Below, one piece after another: positions 1 to 4,504 of a stretch of DNA of 5,330 nucleotides. Below the pieces are notes generated by a model, which made no database searches, had not been told where the DNA came from, and saw only the letters and a list, made by a program, of their open reading frames with translations. Source of the DNA: an uncultured Actinoplanes sp. GTDB lineage: Bacteria > Actinomycetota > Actinomycetes > Mycobacteriales > Micromonosporaceae. Each line of letters opens with the position of its first letter. The first letter of the stretch is position 1. Location: the NCBI RefSeq assembly GCF_934643405.1, contig NZ_CAKUCL010000364.1, positions 1-5,330 of the forward strand, read 5' to 3'. The position numbers and the translations under genes were made by a program.

Positions 1-227
1 TGGTGGCCCTGGCCGCCGCGCTGACCGGGCACCGCCGCACGGCCGTCGCGGCCGGCGCGATCTGGCTGGCCGGCACCGCCGAGTTCGCCGCGGCCCGCAT
101 CCGGCCCGGACCGCGCGACCCGGCCGAGGTCGGCACCATGCTGGTCACCAGCGCGGCGATCCCGCCGGTCGCCATGGCCCACTGGCTGCGCGGCTGGTGG
201 CGGTGGCGGAACGTGAGCCGGCCGTGA
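1..227 (+). CDS. C-terminal end of a membrane protein, probably family-2 glycosyltransferase (partial)
   Basis: Only the last 74 or so residues are in the window; the frame is open to the left edge, so the GTG at position 3 is unlikely to be the true start. The visible part has two hydrophobic stretches, one around AVAAGAIWLAGTAEFAAA and one around MLVTSAAIPPVAMAHWL, separated by a basic, proline-rich loop (RIRPGPRDP). The tail is rich in Trp and Arg (GWWRWRNVSRP). This resembles the membrane-associated C-terminal tail of actinobacterial GT2 glycosyltransferases, and the neighbours are glycosyltransferases and heptose-synthesis genes. The catalytic GT-A domain is not visible, so the family call rests on tail resemblance and context. 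The stop codon overlaps the GTG start of the next gene (GTGA), which suggests the same transcript and translational coupling. It could instead be another kind of membrane protein. Confidence 0.55.
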   Translation, partial: VALAAALTGHRRTAVAAGAIWLAGTAEFAAARIRPGPRDPAEVGTMLVTSAAIPPVAMAHWLRGWWRWRNVSRP

Positions 228-1783
228 GCGCGCTGTTCGACGCGGTCCTGTTCGACCGCGACGGCACCCTCATCGAGGACGTCCCGTACAACGGCGACCC
301 CGGCAAGGTGCGGCCGATGCCCGGCGCCCGCGAGGCCGTCGACCGGCTGCGCGCCGCCGGCCTGCGCGTCGGCGTGGTCACCAACCAGTCCGGGCTGGCC
401 CGCGGCCTGTTCACCGCCGGCGAGATGGACGCGGTGAACCGGCGCGTCACGCAGTTGCTCGGGCCGTTCGACACGTGGCAGATCTGCCCGCACGACGACA
501 CTGCCGGATGCGGTTGTCGCAAGCCCGCCCCGGGCCTGGTCACGGCCGCGGCGACGGCCCTGCGCACGAGCGCCGCCCGGTGCGTGGTGGTGGGTGACAT
601 CGGCCGGGACATGACCGCCGCGCAGGCGGCCGGCGCGGCCGGGATCCTGGTGCCGACCCCGGTGACCCGGGCCGACGAGATCGATGCCGCACCGGACGTG
701 GCGGCGACGATCGGTGACGCGGCCGGCCGGATCCTGCACCGGCTGACACTGACGTCCGCGGCACCGCGCCCCGGACCGGCCGGGACCGTCCTGGTCGTCC
801 GGTCCGACTCGGCCGGGGACGTTCTGGTCACCGGGCCGGGCATCCGGGCGGTGGCGGCCGGAGCGTCGCGCGTGGTGATGCTGTGCGGGCCGCGAGGGCG
901 GGCCGCCGCCGAGCTGCTGCCCGGCGTGGACGAGATCGTCGAGTGGCGGCTGCCGTGGATCGACCCGTCGCCGGACCCCGTCGACCCGGCCGATCTGGCC
1001 GCCCTGACCGGACGGATCCGCGCTCTCGGCGTGGACGAGGCGGTCGTCTTCACCTCGTTCCATCAGTCCGCGCTGCCGTTGGCGCTGCTGCTGCGCACGG
1101 CCGGCGTCGGGCGGATCACCGCGATCAGCGAGGACTATCCGGGCTCCCTTCTGGACGTCCGGCATCGCGTGCCGGCCGGGATCCCCGAGGCCGAGCGGGC
1201 CCGCAGCGTCGCCGCGGCCGCCGGGTTCGCGCTCCCGGACGACGACGACGGCGGCCTGCGCGTCCGCGGCGTGCACCGGGAGGGGCCCGGGGCGTACGTC
1301 GTCGTTCATCCGGGCGCCAGCGTCGGCGCCCGGGCCTGCCCGCCGGAGCTGATGCGCCGGATCGTCGCGGCCCTGGTGGCGGCGGGGCACCGGGTGCTGG
1401 TCAGCGGCGGGCCGGGGGAGCAGGAACTCGCCGCCTACGCCGCCGGTGACGTGGCGGCGACGACCGGGCGCACGAGCCTCGCCGAGCTGGCCCGCGTCCT
1501 GGCCGGCGCGTCCTGCGTGGTCTCCGGCAACACCGGCCCGGCGCACCTGGCGGCCGCCACCGGCACCCCGGTGGTCAGCCTCTACGCGCCCACTGTCCCT
1601 TATGGACAGTGGGGGCCCTACCGGGTACCGAACGTGCGGCTCGGCCTGGCCGGCGCCGCCTGCCGGGACACCCGCGCCGCCGTCTGCCCGGTCCCCGGGC
1701 ATCCGTGTCTGTCGTCCATCGACCCGGCCGAGGTGGTCCGGGCCGTCGGCAGCGTCGCCGAGAAGATCGAGGTCGCCGCGTGA
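224..1783 (+). CDS. gmhB: Fusion protein: heptose-bisphosphate phosphatase (GmhB-like HAD) + GT9 heptosyltransferase
   Basis: A 519-residue two-domain protein. Residues 1-170 form a HAD-IIIA phosphatase: nucleophile motif FDRDGT (Asp11, acid/base Asp13), motif II TNQSG at 53-57, zinc-type ligands Cys88, His90, Cys96, Cys98 followed by RKP, and motif IV GD with Asp125 and Asp129. In GmhB this removes the 7-phosphate of D-glycero-D-manno-heptose 1,7-bisphosphate. Residues 188-519 form a GT9 (ADP-heptose:LPS heptosyltransferase-type) domain. Its start VLVVRSDSAGD places Asp199 where WaaC/WaaF carry the catalytic Asp; it also has HPGAS in the middle and GNTGPAHLAAATGTP at 435-449. A Pro/Ala-rich linker (about 175-187) joins the two. 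I chose GTG 224 because it overlaps the upstream stop and leaves the usual short lead before the first HAD motif; GTGs at 197 and 203 are possible, and no start has a good Shine-Dalgarno. The phosphatase could alternatively resemble the histidinol-phosphatase (HisB-N) branch, but gmhA and a heptose kinase in the same operon favour heptose. No frameshift seen. Confidence 0.92.
   Translation: MSALFDAVLFDRDGTLIEDVPYNGDPGKVRPMPGAREAVDRLRAAGLRVGVVTNQSGLARGLFTAGEMDAVNRRVTQLLGPFDTWQICPHDDTAGCGCRKPAPGLVTAAATALRTSAARCVVVGDIGRDMTAAQAAGAAGILVPTPVTRADEIDAAPDVAATIGDAAGRILHRLTLTSAAPRPGPAGTVLVVRSDSAGDVLVTGPGIRAVAAGASRVVMLCGPRGRAAAELLPGVDEIVEWRLPWIDPSPDPVDPADLAALTGRIRALGVDEAVVFTSFHQSALPLALLLRTAGVGRITAISEDYPGSLLDVRHRVPAGIPEAERARSVAAAAGFALPDDDDGGLRVRGVHREGPGAYVVVHPGASVGARACPPELMRRIVAALVAAGHRVLVSGGPGEQELAAYAAGDVAATTGRTSLAELARVLAGASCVVSGNTGPAHLAAATGTPVVSLYAPTVPYGQWGPYRVPNVRLGLAGAACRDTRAAVCPVPGHPCLSSIDPAEVVRAVGSVAEKIEVAA
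1589..1613. repeat. Perfect 10-bp inverted repeat with 5-nt loop inside the GT9 coding region
   Basis: The left arm CCCACTGTCC (1589-1598) and right arm GGACAGTGGG (1604-1613) are exact reverse complements around the loop CTTAT. It lies in frame within the fusion gene, encoding P456 to G464 (PTVPYGQWG) just after the GT9 donor-site motif. Four of its codons (ACT, CCT, TAT, GGA) end in A or T, which is unusual locally. No T-tract follows, so it is not a canonical terminator. Function is unknown; it could be an RNA hairpin, a protein-binding site, a copy of a dispersed repeat, or chance. Confidence 0.7.
1769..1772 (+). promoter_or_regulatory. Weak Shine-Dalgarno (GAGG) for the glycosyltransferase starting at 1780
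   Basis: GAGG sits 7 bases before the GTG at 1780, inside the last codons of the fusion gene. It supports starting the next gene at this GTG, which overlaps the stop as GTGA, and not further upstream in the open frame. Confidence 0.5.
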
Positions 1784-2703
1784 ACATCCTGCTCTGGCAC
1801 GTGCACGGCTCCTGGACCACCGCCTTCGTCCAGGGCAAGCACCGCTATCTGGTGCCGGTCAACGAGGCCCGCGACGCGTGGGGCCGGGGCCGGGCACGCA
1901 CCTTCGACTGGCCGCCCACCGTCGAGGAGCTGCCGCTCGAGCAGATCCGCGACGCCGACGTCGCGATCGTGCAGCGCCCGGAGGAGCTCGAGCTGGTGCC
2001 GCGCGGCGTCCCGGTCGTCTACGTCGAGCACAACACCCCCAAGGGCGACGTGCCGGACACGCGGCATCCGATGGCCGACCGCGACGACCTGATCGTCGTG
2101 CACGTCACCCACTTCAACCAGCTGTTCTGGGACACCGGCGGCACCCGCACCACGGTCATCGAGCACGGCATCGCCGAGCCCCGGGCCCGGTGGACCGGCG
2201 AGGCGGACCGGCTCGCGGTGGTCACCAACGAGCCGGTACGCCGCGGCCGGGTCACCGGCACCGACCTGTTCGAGCGGTTCGCCCGGGTGGCGCCGCTCGA
2301 CGTCTTCGGCATGGGGGTGCAACCGCTGCGGTCGGCGCGGGTCACGCCGTACGAGGACCCGCCGCAGCACGAGATGCACCGCCTGGTCGCGCAGCGCCGG
2401 GTCTATCTGCACCTGACCCGCTGGACGTCGCTGGGGCTGAGCCTGATCGAGGCCATGCGGATGGGCATGCCGGTGGTCGGCCTGGCCACCACCGAGGCGG
2501 TCGCGATACCGCCCGACGCCGGCGTCTTCGACACCCGCGTCGACACCCTCGTGGAGGCCACCCGGTGGCTGCTCGAGGACCCCGCGGCCGCTCGTGCCCT
2601 GGGCGAACGTGCCCGGCAGGTGGCCTTGAACCGCTACGGCCTGGACCGGTTCCTCGCGGACTGGGACCGGCTGCTGGAGGAGGAAACATGCGGATCGCGA
2701 TGA
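1780..2703 (+). CDS. Short GT-B glycosyltransferase (GT4-like)
   Basis: A 307-residue protein that should transfer a sugar from a nucleotide donor in the cytoplasm; donor and acceptor are not readable from sequence. The C-terminal half carries the GT-B nucleotide-sugar-binding signature SLGLSLIEAMRMGMPVVG at 217-234, with Glu224 in the position of the last Glu of the GT4 EX7E motif. The first Glu of that motif is absent; the segment reads LTRWTSLGLSLIEA. It ends in a typical GT4 helical tail (ATRWLLEDPAAARALGERA). The N-terminal half (NILLWHVHGSWTTAFVQGKH, then VYVEHNTP and VTHFNQLFW) is compact and lacks the usual Gly-rich GT4 loop, and the protein is shorter than the usual 350-420 residues. 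The start is GTG 1780, overlapping the preceding stop by 4 bases. The same frame is open back to 1609, but that stretch is a shadow of the fusion gene. Its position between a heptosyltransferase domain and gmhA suggests a role in building a heptose-containing glycan. Confidence 0.85.
   Translation: MNILLWHVHGSWTTAFVQGKHRYLVPVNEARDAWGRGRARTFDWPPTVEELPLEQIRDADVAIVQRPEELELVPRGVPVVYVEHNTPKGDVPDTRHPMADRDDLIVVHVTHFNQLFWDTGGTRTTVIEHGIAEPRARWTGEADRLAVVTNEPVRRGRVTGTDLFERFARVAPLDVFGMGVQPLRSARVTPYEDPPQHEMHRLVAQRRVYLHLTRWTSLGLSLIEAMRMGMPVVGLATTEAVAIPPDAGVFDTRVDTLVEATRWLLEDPAAARALGERARQVALNRYGLDRFLADWDRLLEEETCGSR
2676..2684 (+). promoter_or_regulatory. Strong Shine-Dalgarno (GGAGGAGGA) for the GT4 gene at 2688
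   Basis: A purine run complementary to the 16S rRNA 3' end lies just before ATG 2688 and inside the 3' end of the preceding glycosyltransferase gene. It is the best ribosome binding site in the window and fixes this start within a reading frame that is open much further upstream. Confidence 0.75.
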
Positions 2704-3905
2704 TCTCCGAACACGCCAGCCCGCTCGCCGCGCTCGGCGGCGTCGACGCGGGCGGGCAGAACGCCCACGTGGCCGAGCTGTCCGCGGCCCTCGCCGCCGA
2801 CGGCCACGAGGTCCGCGTCTACACCCGGCGGGACAACCCCGATCTGCCCGCGGTCGTGCCGCTCGGCGAGCGCGTCGACGTGGTGCACGTGCCCGCCGGC
2901 CCCGCCACGGCGCTGCCCAAGGACGAGCTGCTGCCGCACATGGGCGCGTTCGCCGAATGGATGGCCACCGACTGGCACGACGAGTGGATGCCGGACGTCG
3001 CGCACGCCCACTTCTGGATGAGCGGGCTGGCCGCGGTCACCGCCGGGCGCGCCTGCGGGGTGCCGGTCCTGCAGACGTATCACGCGCTGGGCACGGTGAA
3101 ACGACGCCACCAGGGCGCCGCCGACACGAGCCCGCCGCGGCGGATCGCCTACGAACGCGAACTCGGCCGTGCCGTGGACCGGGTGGTCGCGCAGTGCCAG
3201 GACGAGATCACCGAGCTGGTCCGGATGGGCGTGCCGCGCGACCGCATGGTGCTCGTCCCGTCCGGGGTGAACACCGACCGCTTCGAGCCCGTCGGCCCGG
3301 CCGTGCCGCGCGGCAACGACCGTGTCCGCATCCTGACCGTGGCCCGGCTGGTCGAGCGCAAGGGCGTCGAGGACCTGATCCGGGCGCTGCCCGCGGTGCC
3401 CGGTGCGGACCTGGTCGTGGTCGGTGGGCCGCCCGGGGGCGATCTCGACGGCGACCCGTACGCCCGCAGGCTGCGCCGCGTCGCCCAGGAGTGCCGGGTC
3501 GGCGACCGGGTGCGGCTGGCCGGCGCGGTACCCGCCCACCAGATGCCGGCCTGGTACCGCTCCGCCGACATCCTCGCCGCCACCCCCTGGTACGAGCCGT
3601 TCGGGCTCACCGCGCTGGAGGCCATGGCCTGCGGCGTGCCGGTGGTGGCCAGCGCGGTCGGCGGACTGGCGGACACCGTGGTCGACGGCATCACCGGCGA
3701 CCTGGTGCCGGCTCGCGACCCGGTGGCGATCGGCCGCACCCTGCGCCGGCTGGTCACCGACGACATGCGCCGGGTCGCGTACGGCGCCGCGGCCGTCGAC
3801 CGGGCGGTCCACTCCTACGCGTGGCCCCGCGTCGCCGCCCGCCTCGCCGGTGTCTACGCCGCCATCGCCCGTCACCGTGTCCCCGAGCCGGAGGTCGCCG
3901 CCTGA
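2688..3905 (+). CDS. GT4-family glycosyltransferase (group 1)
   Basis: A 405-residue, full-length retaining GT-B glycosyltransferase of family GT4. The N-terminal acceptor domain opens with MRIAMISEHASPLAALGG and the loop GGVDAGGQNAHV (17-28), similar to the glycine-rich loop of MshA and sucrose-phosphate-synthase-type enzymes. AHAHFW at 105-110 follows, then TYHALG. The linker PSGVN (191-195) leads into the donor domain, where TVARLVERKG gives Arg220 and Lys225, the usual donor-phosphate contacts. YEPFGLTALEA gives the paired glutamates Glu303 and Glu311 (EX7E), followed by MACGVPVVAS and a final Trp-containing helix. The start at ATG 2688 has a strong Shine-Dalgarno; the 3' end of the preceding gene overlaps it by 16 bases. 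The C-terminus EVAA is read from bases that also provide the ribosome site of gmhA. The sugar transferred is not predictable; neighbours make a heptose donor or acceptor plausible. MshA itself (mycothiol synthesis) is a possible misassignment, but the context argues against it. Confidence 0.93.
   Translation: MRIAMISEHASPLAALGGVDAGGQNAHVAELSAALAADGHEVRVYTRRDNPDLPAVVPLGERVDVVHVPAGPATALPKDELLPHMGAFAEWMATDWHDEWMPDVAHAHFWMSGLAAVTAGRACGVPVLQTYHALGTVKRRHQGAADTSPPRRIAYERELGRAVDRVVAQCQDEITELVRMGVPRDRMVLVPSGVNTDRFEPVGPAVPRGNDRVRILTVARLVERKGVEDLIRALPAVPGADLVVVGGPPGGDLDGDPYARRLRRVAQECRVGDRVRLAGAVPAHQMPAWYRSADILAATPWYEPFGLTALEAMACGVPVVASAVGGLADTVVDGITGDLVPARDPVAIGRTLRRLVTDDMRRVAYGAAAVDRAVHSYAWPRVAARLAGVYAAIARHRVPEPEVAA
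3890..3894 (+). promoter_or_regulatory. Shine-Dalgarno (GGAGG) for gmhA
   Basis: GGAGG lies 10 bases before ATG 3905, within the last codons of the GT4 gene. The start overlaps the upstream stop as TGATG, so translation of gmhA probably follows termination on the preceding frame. Confidence 0.55.
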
Positions 3906-4504
3906 TGGAAGCCCTGGACCAACACCTGACCGCCCTGTCCGACGCCATCGTCCCGTTCCGCGCCGAGGCCGGCCGGCTGGTCCGCTGGGGTGGCCTGCTC
4001 GCGCAGCACCTCGGCGAGGGCGGCCGGCTGCTGGTCGCCGGCAACGGCGGCAGCGCGGCCGAGGCCCAGCACCTGGCCGCCGAGCTGGTCGGCCGGCTGC
4101 GCGACGAGCGCCGTCCGCTGTCCGCGATCGCGCTCACCCCGGACTCGTCGGCGGTCACCGCGATCAGCAACGACTACGGGTTCGAGGAGGTGTTCGCCCG
4201 GCAGGTGCGGGCACACGGCCGGCCCGGTGACGTGCTGCTGGTGATGTCGACCAGCGGCCGCAGCGCCAACCTGCTGCAGGCGGTGCACGCGGCCCGGGAG
4301 TGCGGGATGCGGACCTGGGCGCTGACCGGTGCGGGCGACAACCCCCTGGCCGGCGCGTGCGACGAGGCGTTGCGGTGCCCGTCGCCGGACAGCCAGGTGG
4401 TGCAGGAGCTGCACCTGGTCGCGGTGCATCTGATGTGTGAGTACCTCGACCGGGCGCTGGCGGGCCGAGTCCCTTTCGACAACGCGCTGGAGGTGGGCGT
4501 ATGA
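3905..4504 (+). CDS. gmhA: Sedoheptulose-7-phosphate isomerase GmhA (phosphoheptose isomerase)
   Basis: A 199-residue SIS-domain isomerase, the normal GmhA length. It converts sedoheptulose 7-phosphate, drawn from the pentose phosphate pathway, into D-glycero-D-manno-heptose 7-phosphate, the first step of nucleotide-heptose synthesis. The sugar-phosphate loop GNGGSAAEAQH is at 46-56, ISNDYGFEEVF at 87-97 and the second SIS loop STSGRSANLL at 115-124. The metal and catalytic set of GmhA is intact: His56 and Glu60 (HLAAE), then Gln167 and His175 (QELHLVAVH), with the same spacing (4 and 8) as His61/Glu65 and Gln172/His180 of the E. coli enzyme. These residues separate GmhA from other SIS proteins such as DiaA. 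The start ATG 3905 overlaps the previous stop by 1 base; the frame is open upstream to 2957, but that part is a shadow of the GT4 gene. The stop overlaps the kinase start as ATGA. The enzyme is expected to be a cytoplasmic homotetramer, as in the family. Confidence 0.95.
   Translation: MEALDQHLTALSDAIVPFRAEAGRLVRWGGLLAQHLGEGGRLLVAGNGGSAAEAQHLAAELVGRLRDERRPLSAIALTPDSSAVTAISNDYGFEEVFARQVRAHGRPGDVLLVMSTSGRSANLLQAVHAARECGMRTWALTGAGDNPLAGACDEALRCPSPDSQVVQELHLVAVHLMCEYLDRALAGRVPFDNALEVGV
4489..4493 (+). promoter_or_regulatory. Shine-Dalgarno (GGAGG) for the heptose kinase gene
   Basis: GGAGG lies 7 bases before ATG 4501, inside the end of gmhA. Spacing is good and, with the ATGA overlap, it fixes the kinase start. 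Confidence 0.65.

Noticed and set aside
197..223. Nine-codon upstream extension of the phosphatase-GT9 fusion (GTG 197 or 203)
   Set aside because: It would deepen the overlap with the upstream gene and adds no domain sequence; GTG 224 gives the 4-base overlap seen elsewhere in the operon. The alternative is not excluded.
145..1053. 302-codon open frame on the - strand opposite the phosphatase domain
   Set aside because: Ser/Arg/Ala/Pro-rich shadow of the HAD domain, with no motif or ribosome site I could support.
1240..1257. GAC repeat encoding a run of Asp residues in the GT9 domain
   Set aside because: Only four to five repeat units in a surface-loop-like segment; common in high-GC genes and too short to call a functional repeat.
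1589..1620. Intrinsic terminator at the intragenic hairpin
   Set aside because: No T-rich tract follows (GGGCCCTACC), and it lies in frame within a conserved part of the GT9 domain with co-directional genes downstream.
1446..2687. Possible N-terminal extension of the GT4 gene, in the same open frame upstream of 2688
   Set aside because: The translated part is Arg/Pro/Ala-rich noise overlapping two real genes; the GT4 fold begins at MRIAMISEH with a strong Shine-Dalgarno right before it.
2634..3875. 413-codon open frame on the - strand opposite the GT4 gene
   Set aside because: Its product is low-complexity (Gly/Asp/Val/His/Arg-rich) with no recognisable motif, and it mirrors a gene with intact GT4 motifs. 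Long antisense frames are normal at this GC content.
2957..3904. Possible N-terminal extension of gmhA
   Set aside because: It is a frame shadow of the GT4 gene; GmhA has its normal family length when started at 3905.
2688..3905. MshA (mycothiol glycosyltransferase) identity for the GT4 gene
   Set aside because: The N-terminal Gly-rich loop is similar, but the gene sits in a heptose/glycan operon and that loop is shared by many GT4 enzymes.
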